Positions 7,528 to 16,146 of a stretch of DNA of 21,411 bases are shown piece after piece. The stretch is from CAYVTV01 sp964526475 (lineage in GTDB: Bacteria > Bacteroidota > Bacteroidia > Bacteroidales > GCA-2748055), in the NCBI GenBank assembly GCA_964526475.1, contig CAZGKF010000053.1, positions 1 to 21,411 on the forward strand. The letters run 5' to 3'. A program made the translations under genes and the position numbers. Numbering within the stretch: position 1 is the stretch's first letter; each line of letters begins with the position of its first letter. The notes under the pieces were generated by a model. The model was not told where the DNA came from and did no database searches. It saw only the letters and a list, made by a program, of their open reading frames with translations.

Positions 7528-8280
7528 TCAGTAATTCATTATCTCGTTTTTATCTATCAATTTGGGTTTTGGACGAATAACTGATATTTGTATAGTATCA
7601 AAAACATTTTTTGCTGTTGTAATGCCATCACTTACAGGTTCAATTCTGTTCTCTCCATCTTCCCATATTGATTGAGCCTCAATATCAGGTGTGTAAATCA
7701 TCCCTTCTTCTGCAATTATTTCTGCTTTATAAAGTAATGCCGGTTGGCCGGTTGCAAACTCATCTTCCTCAAATGTTTTAAGGTTAATTTCAGGGAACGC
7801 TTCATTATAGTCACCTGCCAGGTTTACTTCTATCCAACAAATCCAATTTGAACCAGGCTTTACTTCAATCCGTACAGAAAAAAAATCTTTTTTGGGAGTT
7901 GCCCCAGTCACCGCCATAAATTTATTGTCCTCAATTATCGTAAATGGAGTATTTTCTTCCATAAATAAATCGTACCATCTTGGTAAAACAACAGGAACAT
8001 GTGTTTTTCCTTCCCAATCACCTGTACTGGCCCGATGTGTTACAAATACAGTTTTTAACTCATGTGTTCTGGTATTTTCAATCCAGACTGCAAACTGAGG
8101 TGGTTCTGCGTAAGTTGAAAGTGCTATTATTTCTAAATTTTGACGAATATCAAACTGAATTTGTGTCCTATTCAAAGTCCGGTAAATTATCAACCCAATA
8201 ATAACAATCAATAATGCTAGACCTGCAACAAAAATAAAAATGGCATATCTGATTTTCTCCCTAAAATATATTCTTTTCAT
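7528..8280 (-). CDS. Membrane-anchored protein with a DUF2271/FlgD-Ig-like domain
   Basis: A 250-residue protein with a basic N-terminus, one membrane helix (about residues 11-33), and a soluble remainder predicted outside the cytoplasm. The domain shows PPQFAVWIENTRTHELKTVFVTH, a Leu-Pro-Arg-Trp block (99-102) and AVTGATPK (123-130), a pattern I associate with DUF2271-type periplasmic domains (Val-Trp-Ile-Glu...Lys-Thr-(L/V)-(F/Y)-Val, later (V/A)-T-G-A-T-P); this match is from memory and tentative. No catalytic motif was recognised. It starts 3 nt after the upstream Gfo/Idh gene, so it is tightly co-expressed with it. Because the paired Gfo/Idh gene is Tat-exported, a structural or cofactor-related role at the membrane is possible, but nothing in the sequence proves it. 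Confidence 0.75.
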   Translation of the reverse strand: MKRIYFREKIRYAIFIFVAGLALLIVIIGLIIYRTLNRTQIQFDIRQNLEIIALSTYAEPPQFAVWIENTRTHELKTVFVTHRASTGDWEGKTHVPVVLPRWYDLFMEENTPFTIIEDNKFMAVTGATPKKDFFSVRIEVKPGSNWICWIEVNLAGDYNEAFPEINLKTFEEDEFATGQPALLYKAEIIAEEGMIYTPDIEAQSIWEDGENRIEPVSDGITTAKNVFDTIQISVIRPKPKLIDKNEIMNY

Positions 8281-8283
8281 CCT

Positions 8284-9540
8284 TTATACATTCTTTGGCA
8301 TTTCAAAGCCCCGTCTGTAATTATGTTCATTTAGTGAATTGGCTTCTTCCGAGTTTGTTATTTTTTTGCCATCGAAATAAAGTTGTTTTTTTCCTATCCG
8401 GTAAGATAAATTGGCAAGGTGCACTAAATTTGCGCTATAATGTCCTTGTTCAATATCTCCGTTGGGTTTTTTTCGTGTACGGATTGAATCTATAAAATTC
8501 TGTAGGTGGGCTTCATCAGGAAAATATCCGTATTCTTCAGCCAATACCTGCGAATCCGTACCCATAACCTGCCAGCCACCGCCATGTCTCCCAAGGTACA
8601 TCATGGCTTCGGTACCATAAATTTCTATACGGGTACTGTTTAATTGCCAGTCTGGGAATAAATTGCCATATCTAATTTCGGTTGATGTTTTTGCTAGATA
8701 GTTTCCATATTTTGAACTCTCACAGGTCATTATAAAATTACCGTAATCAAAACTGATGGTCTGGTTATCAGGAATTTCCCGCTTATCATCAAACACAACC
8801 CTGCCTCCCGCACAATGTACTGAATTCGGATAAGGAGGGTCTCCAATTGCCATCCGTGCCAAATCCATAATATGTGAAGCATCACCTGCCAATGCCTGTC
8901 CACCGGAATAGGCCCACCAGTCATACCAAGCCTTATGCCGACTCACATTGTAAGGTACTTCAGGGGCAGGTCCCAGCCAAAGGTTCCAGTTTAATCCCTC
9001 TGGTTCTTCTGTATCAGGTTTTAGAAACCACGGTTTACTTCCCGGGAGCATACAAAAGGTCTTTATCATAACAATTTTTCCTAATTTGCCACTTTGAATA
9101 TAATCGCGTGCTGAAATAGAATAAGGCGCACTGCGGTTTTGGGTTCCGCACTGGATTATCCTGTTATATTTTTTTGCAGCTTCAATCATTTTTTCTCCCT
9201 CAGAAGTAGTAAGGGAGATATTTTTTTCCACGTACACATCCTTACCTGCCTGGCAGGCCCAAACAGTAGCCAAGGCATGCCAGTGTTCAGGAGTGGCAAT
9301 TATTACTGCATCTATATCCTTGTCGTCAAAAATACGACGCATATCTTCAATCATTTGTGGCTTATCTTTTTGCTGTTTTTCCAACTCACTGATTGCTCTG
9401 CCTCCCCTTTTTTCATCAACATCACAAATATATTTTACCTCAACACCGGGGCTATTTTTTTGAATACTCAAAATAAGGTGCGTCCCCCTGCCCCCTGCAC
9501 CAATGAGCGCTAATACTACTTTTTCGTTTGCACTTGTCAT
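8284..9540 (-). CDS. Gfo/Idh/MocA oxidoreductase, paralogue without export signal
   Basis: A 418-residue member of the long bacterial Gfo/Idh type. The Rossmann motif is G14-A-G16-G-R-G19, EKP is EKN (Glu105-Lys106-Asn107), and His223 lies in GDASHIMDLAR. It is a close paralogue of the next gene upstream in transcription: shared blocks include FDDKDIDAV, TPEHWHALATVWACQAGK and RIEIYGTEAMMYLGRHGGGWQV (first block to last, same order), with a 29-bp stretch of identical DNA. The paralogue has a Tat leader; this one begins at MTSANEKVVLAL, and an in-frame stop (TAG) lies 7 codons upstream, so no leader is hidden in frame. It should therefore be cytoplasmic. Probable role: NAD(P)-linked oxidation/reduction of a sugar, possibly at C3. 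Confidence 0.92.
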   Translation of the reverse strand: MTSANEKVVLALIGAGGRGTHLILSIQKNSPGVEVKYICDVDEKRGGRAISELEKQQKDKPQMIEDMRRIFDDKDIDAVIIATPEHWHALATVWACQAGKDVYVEKNISLTTSEGEKMIEAAKKYNRIIQCGTQNRSAPYSISARDYIQSGKLGKIVMIKTFCMLPGSKPWFLKPDTEEPEGLNWNLWLGPAPEVPYNVSRHKAWYDWWAYSGGQALAGDASHIMDLARMAIGDPPYPNSVHCAGGRVVFDDKREIPDNQTISFDYGNFIMTCESSKYGNYLAKTSTEIRYGNLFPDWQLNSTRIEIYGTEAMMYLGRHGGGWQVMGTDSQVLAEEYGYFPDEAHLQNFIDSIRTRKKPNGDIEQGHYSANLVHLANLSYRIGKKQLYFDGKKITNSEEANSLNEHNYRRGFEMPKNV

Positions 9541-9583
9541 AATAATTCCATATTTTTTCTACATGTTATGTTTTTGTCGCAAT

Positions 9584-9615
9584 CCAGGAGATATTATTGG
9601 AATAATTACCTCTGG
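9584..9615. promoter_or_regulatory. Imperfect stem-loop between the two Gfo/Idh paralogues
   Basis: The 112-bp gap between the paralogues is the largest within the operon. It holds an imperfect inverted repeat whose arms start with ccagg and end with ctgg and meet at attatt-gg-aataat; 11 of 15 positions pair. No T-run follows on either strand, so it is not an obvious terminator. A role in mRNA processing or stability between the two genes is possible (inference). No TAnnTTTG-type promoter was found in the gap. Confidence 0.25.
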
Positions 9616-9652
9616 TTACATTACCCTGAAAATTTTAATTTACCTATCCATA

Positions 9653-11014
9653 TTAGACATTTTCCGGTATTTTATAATTATCCCTGTAAGTTGTTTTAAG
9701 AAAACTGTTTGCTTCGTTATTATCGATAAATCTTTCATTTTCTGTATCAAAATACAGCTGTTTGTTACCCACCCGAAAAGCAATATGAGCCAAATGGACA
9801 AGACAAGCGCTCAGTTGCCCCTGCACCACATCTCCATTTGGATGTTTGCGGCTTCTTAGAGATTCAATGAAGTTTTGCTGGTGTTCCACATCAGGCATTA
9901 TACCACCATCCCGGGCAATTATTTCAGAATTCTCACCAACAACCTGCCATCCTCCACCATGACGGCCAAGGTACATTAAACCTTCCGTGCCATATATCTC
10001 AATTCTTGTTGCATTGGTCCTCCAGTCAGGAATACGTGTTGGATCCATACGGATTTCATTTGGGGTTTTTTTCATATAATTCGTTGCATTCCCGCTATCG
10101 CATGTCATAGTGAAATCTTCATAATCATAAGTAATCGAGATAAATTCTGGAGTTTCTTTTTCAGAACCCCAGGGCCAGTTGCCACCACAGGCATAAACAG
10201 ATTTTGGCTGGGGCGGATCCCCGATAACCAAACGGGCTAAATCCATCACATGACTTGCATCATCTGACAATGCCCCGCCTCCGAAATCCCAAAAATCCAA
10301 CCATCCGCCACGTCCTTTTTCAGTAGTTATTGCAGGGTTAAACTGACGATAAGGGGCAGGTCCCAGCCACGCATCCCAGTCAATCCATTCCGGAGCATCC
10401 TCCTGGTCAGGCTGTGGAATCCATTTTTTTCCGCCAAGCAGGTTGAAACATTTTACATGGACTATTTTCCCTAATTTACCACTTTTTATATAATCGCGAG
10501 CAGAAAAGCCATAAGGAGCACTACGATTTTGGAATCCAATCTGAACAATCCGGTTATATTTTTCTGCTGCTTCAATCATTTTACGCCCTTCCCAGATATT
10601 GATTGTCGGATTTTTTTCCACATATACATCTTTACCTGCCTGGCAGGCCCAAACAGTAGCTAAAGCATGCCAGTGCTCCGGTGTTGCTATCCAAACCGCA
10701 TCAATATCCTTGTCATCAAATATTTCTTTCATGTTTTTTGTTGTCCCAGGCTTGTACCCTAATTCTTTTTCAATCTGAAAGGCCGCAATTTCCAATCTTG
10801 ATATTTTAACATCACATACTGTTTTTATTTCTACATTCTCATTTACTTTACATGTACTTATAATGGTAGCAAGGCCACGGCCACCTGACCCAATAAGAGC
10901 CAGTACAATTTTATCATTAGCCCCCTGGCAGGAAGCTGAGATTAAACCTAACCCCCCCAATGCTATTCCTGTGGTACCTACCAATGAATTTTGAATGAAT
11001 TTTCGTCGTTCCAT
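9653..11014 (-). CDS. Gfo/Idh/MocA oxidoreductase with Tat signal
   Basis: A 453-residue exported oxidoreductase. The leader MERRKFIQNS has the twin-arginine pattern, followed by a hydrophobic stretch (residues 11-28) and Cys29 (ISASC), a possible but weak lipobox. Tat export of Gfo/Idh proteins is well known and lets the enzyme fold with bound NAD(P) before export. The nucleotide motif is G42-S-G44-G-R-G47, the EKP motif is EKN (Glu133-Lys134-Asn135), and His255 lies in DDASHVMDLAR. Related exported Gfo/Idh enzymes act on sugars with a tightly bound cofactor, and some make 3-keto glycosides. Starts 7 nt after the isochorismatase/ThuA gene. Its paralogue without leader follows 112 bp downstream. 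Confidence 0.93.
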   Translation of the reverse strand: MERRKFIQNSLVGTTGIALGGLGLISASCQGANDKIVLALIGSGGRGLATIISTCKVNENVEIKTVCDVKISRLEIAAFQIEKELGYKPGTTKNMKEIFDDKDIDAVWIATPEHWHALATVWACQAGKDVYVEKNPTINIWEGRKMIEAAEKYNRIVQIGFQNRSAPYGFSARDYIKSGKLGKIVHVKCFNLLGGKKWIPQPDQEDAPEWIDWDAWLGPAPYRQFNPAITTEKGRGGWLDFWDFGGGALSDDASHVMDLARLVIGDPPQPKSVYACGGNWPWGSEKETPEFISITYDYEDFTMTCDSGNATNYMKKTPNEIRMDPTRIPDWRTNATRIEIYGTEGLMYLGRHGGGWQVVGENSEIIARDGGIMPDVEHQQNFIESLRSRKHPNGDVVQGQLSACLVHLAHIAFRVGNKQLYFDTENERFIDNNEANSFLKTTYRDNYKIPENV

Positions 11015-11021
11015 ATTGATT

Positions 11022-12656
11022 TTATTTATTAATATTAAGCAAATAATTAACTGAATTGAATATTAATGTGTTAAAGGCCTCAACCTCCCAGTCATCCCAA
11101 TGTCCCAGAGAGGTATAGACTACTTTCCCTTGCGGTCGATGATTAATCCACATAACGGGTTCAGGGAGCTCTTTCTGAATAGTTCCGGTTAAAAGCACCT
11201 GAATGTTTTCAGAACGTAAAGGCCGGTTTTTATAAAGCCAACTTGGAGTATTAAAACCATTTGTGTCGATTCCTTTTAAAAGCGGGTGACCCTCCATCCC
11301 CGGAATAATAGTTATTTTTGTCCCTTCCTCAAGATGTCCATAATGCCCCTGATAGTTACCTCCCAGTATTTCCTCATCAAATTCAGGCCATTGTTTTAAA
11401 AATTCTGACGCCTGTACTTTGGCAACTAAAATACCACCCCCCTCCCTGGGCACATTCCCTTTGGCATCAAAGGCATGGCTCGCAACACGTATTCCCAGAA
11501 CCGGTTTACCACTAATAAAATAATCCTTGATAAGCATCATCTTTTCAGGTTCCAAAGCACGGCGGCGAACAGCGATTACAGCAAGATCGGCATCCTTTAA
11601 TATTTGAAGGTTTTCAATATTGTGTCGCCCTTCTCCTTTTATTTCAGGTTTTCCGATAGCATATTCGCAGTTTATATCATTTTTAAGTAAAAACTTATGA
11701 GCAAATTCCGGAAACCGCTGGTTCGTGCGGTATTCCCCTTCAGCAGTAATAAATGCAACTACAAGCCGGTCATCCTCTTTAAACCTGAACTGCTTTTCTC
11801 CTGTAAAATCGCAGGATAACACTGTAGGGCAAACATACTTTTCGATGTAGTTATTAACCAAACTGTTTCCGGTAAAATGTGATACAAATGGCCATTGTTT
11901 TGAATCATACATCGTATCTGTAAGATCACGCATTAAAACAACATTATATCCAAGTCGCACCATATTTCGCAATCCAAATGAGCGCCCAATAACACCCATG
12001 TTTGTATGAACGCCCATTAGAATCACATTTTTAATACCGTTATTTCGAAATAGACCCGCTATTTCTATACCTGAATCACTAATGGCATCTTGATTATTAA
12101 TTTCAATTAAATTAATTTGTTTTGTACAAGCTCTCCCCTGTTTGCATTCAGGAGAACAATCACATCCTCCGTCAGACTGGTCAATGGGCCATTCCGCATC
12201 TTTTTCTGATTCCAGTTTGTTTTCACTAATCAGATTTTCAGCTTTTTTACCTTTGTATTTTCGTCCCGGTTTCCGTGCCGGATGTTCTTTATAAAAATCC
12301 ATACAATCACTGGGGGCATGTACTATCAAAACCCCTTTATCTCTTGCAATGGATACCACATTATTCATTACAGGAGCCATCTCAGTAATCCTGCCTGTTG
12401 CTCCCTTGCACCAGTGCTGATCCCACATGTCGCAAATAATGATGGCCGTTTCTTCTGATGCCCATACTTGAATATCATTCGCCAGAATGTAAGCTCCCTC
12501 GTCTAAATCAGAGGGAACCCTTTTCTGAAGTGACATTTTTATTTCTTGTCCTCTAATTATCCTTCCATCAGCATCTGGCTGGTCAACAGGTTTCTGAGCT
12601 TGAATTAACGAACTAAATAATAGCAGAACATTAATGATTAATACTATTTGTTTCAT
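11022..12656 (-). CDS. Secreted isochorismatase-like / ThuA-like fusion protein
   Basis: A 544-residue two-domain protein with a Sec signal peptide (residues 1-20, cleavage after IQA). Residues about 60-280 match the isochorismatase/cysteine-hydrolase fold: ETAIIICDMWDQHW (Asp76 in the place of the catalytic Asp), TKQ (Lys179) and GVHTNMGVIGRS, where relatives have T-N-x-C-V; the nucleophilic Cys is replaced by Gly221, so this half may be inactive. An insertion at 163-179 contains four cysteines (165, 167, 171, 177). Residues about 296-541 match ThuA-like domains (class I glutaminase-like fold): LVVAFITAEGEYRTNQRFPEF, a GKPVLGIRVASHAF block, and PVMWINHRPQGKVVYTSLGHWDDW near the end. ThuA-like proteins often accompany Gfo/Idh sugar genes, but their reaction is not settled. 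Starts 44 nt after sulfatase B. Confidence 0.85.
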   Translation of the reverse strand: MKQIVLIINVLLLFSSLIQAQKPVDQPDADGRIIRGQEIKMSLQKRVPSDLDEGAYILANDIQVWASEETAIIICDMWDQHWCKGATGRITEMAPVMNNVVSIARDKGVLIVHAPSDCMDFYKEHPARKPGRKYKGKKAENLISENKLESEKDAEWPIDQSDGGCDCSPECKQGRACTKQINLIEINNQDAISDSGIEIAGLFRNNGIKNVILMGVHTNMGVIGRSFGLRNMVRLGYNVVLMRDLTDTMYDSKQWPFVSHFTGNSLVNNYIEKYVCPTVLSCDFTGEKQFRFKEDDRLVVAFITAEGEYRTNQRFPEFAHKFLLKNDINCEYAIGKPEIKGEGRHNIENLQILKDADLAVIAVRRRALEPEKMMLIKDYFISGKPVLGIRVASHAFDAKGNVPREGGGILVAKVQASEFLKQWPEFDEEILGGNYQGHYGHLEEGTKITIIPGMEGHPLLKGIDTNGFNTPSWLYKNRPLRSENIQVLLTGTIQKELPEPVMWINHRPQGKVVYTSLGHWDDWEVEAFNTLIFNSVNYLLNINK

Positions 12657-12700
12657 AATTTATGAAATTTACCAATTAAAAAGTTGTTAAAATAATTTAC

Positions 12701-14197
12701 TTATTCAATCTCAAAATATTTTTTCAGAGTATATCTAGGTTGATGCCGATCAGGCTTTCTAAGTTGATTCAGCTTTTTATAATCATACTCAAGAGGGAGA
12801 ATGGTTTTAGCGGTCAAACTGGCAGTATCATTGGCTATATTTTGCCATTCTCTCATTAAGTCAGTCAATTCTTCCTGTTTAGCCTTATATTCTACCTTTC
12901 CCGCTAAATTATTAAGCTCAAGTGGATCTTTTTTAAGATTAAAAAGTTCGGTATAATCCCGTTCTGGGTATCGGATCAGTTTCCATTCTTTTGTCCTTAC
13001 TGCCCTGGCTGTATGCATAAATGCTGTAAGTAACGATGGTCTTACTTCTTCCGATTTTCCTTTGATGACAGGCACCAGACTTTCCCCATCAATTAATTCA
13101 GGTTCCGGCAGGTTACATAACTCAGTAAGTGTTGGGAATATATCTAATAAGTAAACCAGTGCATCTGAAACTTTTCCTTCTGGTATTCCCTTTCCACTTA
13201 TAATAAATGGAACCTTTGAGCTATGTTCATAAAGAGCTTGCTTACCAAATGTTCCGTGGTTTCCAATTGCCATGCCATTATCGGACGCGTATATTATAAT
13301 AGTATTATCATAAAGATCATACTCTTTAAGCGTTCTGACCATTTCACCAACCTTATTGTCAATATGAGAAATAAGCCTGTAATAATCTGAAAGAATTGCC
13401 CTTGTAATTTCAGGGGTTCGGGGCCAGGGAGAAATAAATTGGTCTCTTTGAAACTGCTGCTCATAAAATTGAAAAGGTTCGAATGATAAAAAATTTCCGG
13501 GCAATGGTAATGATTGTTCAGGATACATCCCGATATACCCGGGGTGGGGTGAATATGGATCGTGCGGGGCAGTAAAAGCAATGTAGCAGAAAAACGGATT
13601 TTTCCTGCTATCGTTTGCATATTCTTTGATAAAATTTATAGCAGCTTCAGCGAAAATATCTGTTGAAAAACCTTTTATTACTGTTTCCGATAATTTGCCA
13701 TCATCTTCTAAATTACGGCAAGGGACATTAAAATGATCGCTCATGCCACCGAGAAATACATTTTTACCTTTTTGAAAAGAAGCTTCGAAACTATTTGCAG
13801 TATAGTGCCATTTACCCGTTCCAAAGGTTTTATAACCATGTGTACCAAAATGCATTGGCATGGTAACTACCCCATCCAGTTTCTCATAAACATTAAATAA
13901 AAATCGTCCACTCATCAGCATAGCCCGGCTAGGGGCACAAATTGCCCGGATGTGTCCACCCATTACATAGGTGTTGGTAAACCGGACACCTTTTTCTGCT
14001 ATTAGATCAATGTTTGGGGTATTGATGTAAGGGTTGCCCGAACAACCGAGTGCATTGGCAGCCTGATCGTCCGTGAAAAAAAACAAGATGTTGGGTTTTT
14101 TTTTGTTCTTTTCTGTGGTTTTATCATTTATACTGCCGCATAGAGGTATTAAACCTGTTAGAAGTAGGAAAGTTGATGAAATTGTTGGGTGTCGCAT
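12701..14197 (-). CDS. Sulfatase B, S1 family, secreted
   Basis: A 498-residue Cys-type S1 sulfatase. ATG at 14197 is chosen over an upstream in-frame TTG at 14203; it leads into a hydrophobic leader (residues 8-20), so the protein is exported. Metal ligands are Asp43-Asp44 (FTDD) and YASDNG; the formylglycine motif is Cys87-Ala-Pro-Ser-Arg91; Lys129 and His131 lie in GTGKWHY; a further His is in FTAPHDPY and a Lys in GKQALYEHSSKVPF. All key catalytic residues seem present. The insert around LDGVVTMPMHFGTHGYKTFG is typical of glycan sulfatases with one uninterrupted catalytic domain. Substrate position and sugar are not assigned. It lies 59 nt after sulfatase C and 44 nt before the isochorismatase/ThuA gene. 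Maturation of Cys87 needs a formylglycine-forming enzyme. Confidence 0.95.
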   Translation of the reverse strand: MRHPTISSTFLLLTGLIPLCGSINDKTTEKNKKKPNILFFFTDDQAANALGCSGNPYINTPNIDLIAEKGVRFTNTYVMGGHIRAICAPSRAMLMSGRFLFNVYEKLDGVVTMPMHFGTHGYKTFGTGKWHYTANSFEASFQKGKNVFLGGMSDHFNVPCRNLEDDGKLSETVIKGFSTDIFAEAAINFIKEYANDSRKNPFFCYIAFTAPHDPYSPHPGYIGMYPEQSLPLPGNFLSFEPFQFYEQQFQRDQFISPWPRTPEITRAILSDYYRLISHIDNKVGEMVRTLKEYDLYDNTIIIYASDNGMAIGNHGTFGKQALYEHSSKVPFIISGKGIPEGKVSDALVYLLDIFPTLTELCNLPEPELIDGESLVPVIKGKSEEVRPSLLTAFMHTARAVRTKEWKLIRYPERDYTELFNLKKDPLELNNLAGKVEYKAKQEELTDLMREWQNIANDTASLTAKTILPLEYDYKKLNQLRKPDRHQPRYTLKKYFEIE

Positions 14198-14256
14198 ATT
14201 CAATTTTTAATGTCTTTTTTACAAAATGAAGATAGCCTAAGATTTTGTTCATTACT

Positions 14257-16065
14257 TCACTTACTCTTCAATTTTTCCATTTCAACATACAATGGTAATA
14301 TATACTTCCCCTCACTCCCATAGCTGGGGTATTTCCCACCAGTTGCATAGTGAGGTATTAAATCACACTCCATTTCAGGAAGGTAAACATCTTTCATTTC
14401 AATTATATCTGTTGGAATATTTTTGTTTTCCAGCCGGAAGACTATCGAATTTGTTTCAAGAAACATGGTTCCGGGAGTTTCCAAAAAGTGCATAAATTTA
14501 ATTTTGATATTGTAATAACCTTCATGGATTTTAACATCCCACTTTCCAAATGCTTCTTCCTGATATCGGATTCCACGCTCACCACCCGCATCGTTTCTAT
14601 TCAGAATTACCGGGTTTTCAAGTTCGCTTCCAATAATGATTCGAGGTGGATTAAGTTGATGGTAAGAGCTTGTCAACTCATAAATTAATTGGTCAAGTTC
14701 AGACTTCATTTCGCTGGCAAGCGTTTTATTTGCAGATAAAATATTTTTTTGCTCATATTCATCATTTTTTATATCATACAGTTCAAAATCTTCGATTGAA
14801 GCATCGAAATCAGTGTTGCCCACCAGTTTGTAATGGCCTTTTTGCAGGGCAATGTTTCTGTATAATTCCGGATACCGCCTTGTCCAGTAAAAAAACAAAG
14901 GCCTTTTCTCAAAGTCATCTGCCTTTTCGCCTTTCAGCAGGGGTAAAAAACTTTTCCCATCAATTATCCGGTTGGTTGGCAGTTCTGCGTGACAAAGTTG
15001 CGCTATGGTGGGTAAAATATCAATATGAGCTATGTTTGTTTCAATGTCTTTGTTACCTTGAAACAGAGCAGGTAACCGCCAGTAAAACGGCACCCTGACA
15101 CCACCCCTGAAAACGCTTCCTTTCTTTTTACTCATTCCCGCGATATACCTGTACTGTTGCGGTCCGTTATCTGTCATGAAGATAAGGAGGGTGTTGTCTG
15201 AAATGTTTAATTCATCAAGTTTTTGCAATAGTTTACCTACATTGTCGTCAATATTGGAAACCATTGCATATACCTTTCTGGCGGCTTCTTTATCATTTTC
15301 GCTCATTTTAGGAAAAGGTCTGTCGTCATCCTCAAAACCTGCTGCCGGATCAATGTTCTTATACATGTTGTAATATTCATCGGGAACTTGCAGGGGCGTA
15401 TGAGGGGCATTAAACGATAGGTAGCAGAAAAACGGTTTTTGATGATTTTGTTCGATAAAACCGATGGCTTCTTCTGCAAAAATATCGGAACAATATCCCT
15501 GATAGGGTTTTTGTTCCCCATTGTGCCAAAGGATAGGATCGAAATAACTACTATCTTCTCTGAAAAAGTTAGGAAAATCACCATACTGTCCAATACCACC
15601 CGCCAGGTGGATTACCGATTCGTCAAATCCTTGGTCCATAGGGCGGAAGGGGTAACTATCACCCAGATGCCATTTGCCAAATATTCCTGTTCGATAGCCA
15701 ACCTGCTTTAATATTTCAGCAATGGTTACTTCTTCTGTGGACATTATTGCGCCACCGTTGGAAGTGTCCCTGACCCTTGTTCGTATTGAGTACCGGCCAG
15801 TCATTAAACTTGCTCGGGTTGGGGCGCAAGCAGGTGATACATAAAACTGGTTAAAACGAATGCTTTCGCTTGCGAAATTATCAAGTACAGGTGTTTTTAT
15901 GTGAGGATTACCTGTGATACCTAAATCTCCATATCCCTGGTCGTCTGTCAATATAATTATCACATTTGGCTTGTTTTGATCTGTGATTAATTTATCTTGA
16001 CAATTACTATAAAGAACGGTTGAAAACAAAAACATACCAACAGTAGTTAATTTATTGTAAATCAT
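14257..16065 (-). CDS. Sulfatase C, S1 arylsulfatase type with extra C-terminal domain
   Basis: A 602-residue sulfatase with all standard residues: Asp41-Asp42 (ILTDDQGYGDLG), formylglycine motif Cys80-Ala-Pro-Thr-Arg84 followed by ASLMTGRY, Lys131 and His133 in FGKWHLGD, NAPHTPLQVPDEY, and MTDNGPQQYRY. The N-terminus has a hydrophobic leader (residues 7-21) ending near Cys22 (YSNC); a lipoprotein is possible although Asn at -1 is unusual. Residues about 466-602 form an added beta-rich domain (PPRIIIGSELENPVIL, DAGGERGIRYQEE, GYYNIKIKF) also seen in other Bacteroidota arylsulfatases; it may help bind substrate (inference). It follows the DUF1080 gene by 81 nt and precedes sulfatase B by 59 nt. 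Confidence 0.95.
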   Translation of the reverse strand: MIYNKLTTVGMFLFSTVLYSNCQDKLITDQNKPNVIIILTDDQGYGDLGITGNPHIKTPVLDNFASESIRFNQFYVSPACAPTRASLMTGRYSIRTRVRDTSNGGAIMSTEEVTIAEILKQVGYRTGIFGKWHLGDSYPFRPMDQGFDESVIHLAGGIGQYGDFPNFFREDSSYFDPILWHNGEQKPYQGYCSDIFAEEAIGFIEQNHQKPFFCYLSFNAPHTPLQVPDEYYNMYKNIDPAAGFEDDDRPFPKMSENDKEAARKVYAMVSNIDDNVGKLLQKLDELNISDNTLLIFMTDNGPQQYRYIAGMSKKKGSVFRGGVRVPFYWRLPALFQGNKDIETNIAHIDILPTIAQLCHAELPTNRIIDGKSFLPLLKGEKADDFEKRPLFFYWTRRYPELYRNIALQKGHYKLVGNTDFDASIEDFELYDIKNDEYEQKNILSANKTLASEMKSELDQLIYELTSSYHQLNPPRIIIGSELENPVILNRNDAGGERGIRYQEEAFGKWDVKIHEGYYNIKIKFMHFLETPGTMFLETNSIVFRLENKNIPTDIIEMKDVYLPEMECDLIPHYATGGKYPSYGSEGKYILPLYVEMEKLKSK

Positions 16066-16146
16066 GGATATATGTATTTTAATATTTATGCTTTTTTGAC
16101 AATTTATGAATCACTTTAGTTCTTTTATGTGTTAACAGTGGTCTTA

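Noticed and set aside
9139..9513. Plus-strand 124-codon open frame
   Set aside because: Lies wholly opposite the Gfo/Idh gene at 8284-9540, is rich in Phe and Cys, and matches no family; it is a shadow frame.
13294..13620. Minus-strand 108-codon frame
   Set aside because: Overlaps sulfatase B in another frame of the same strand; no motif and no own start signal.
14670..15098. Plus-strand 142-codon open frame
   Set aside because: Opposite sulfatase C, whose catalytic motifs are complete; composition is not protein-like.
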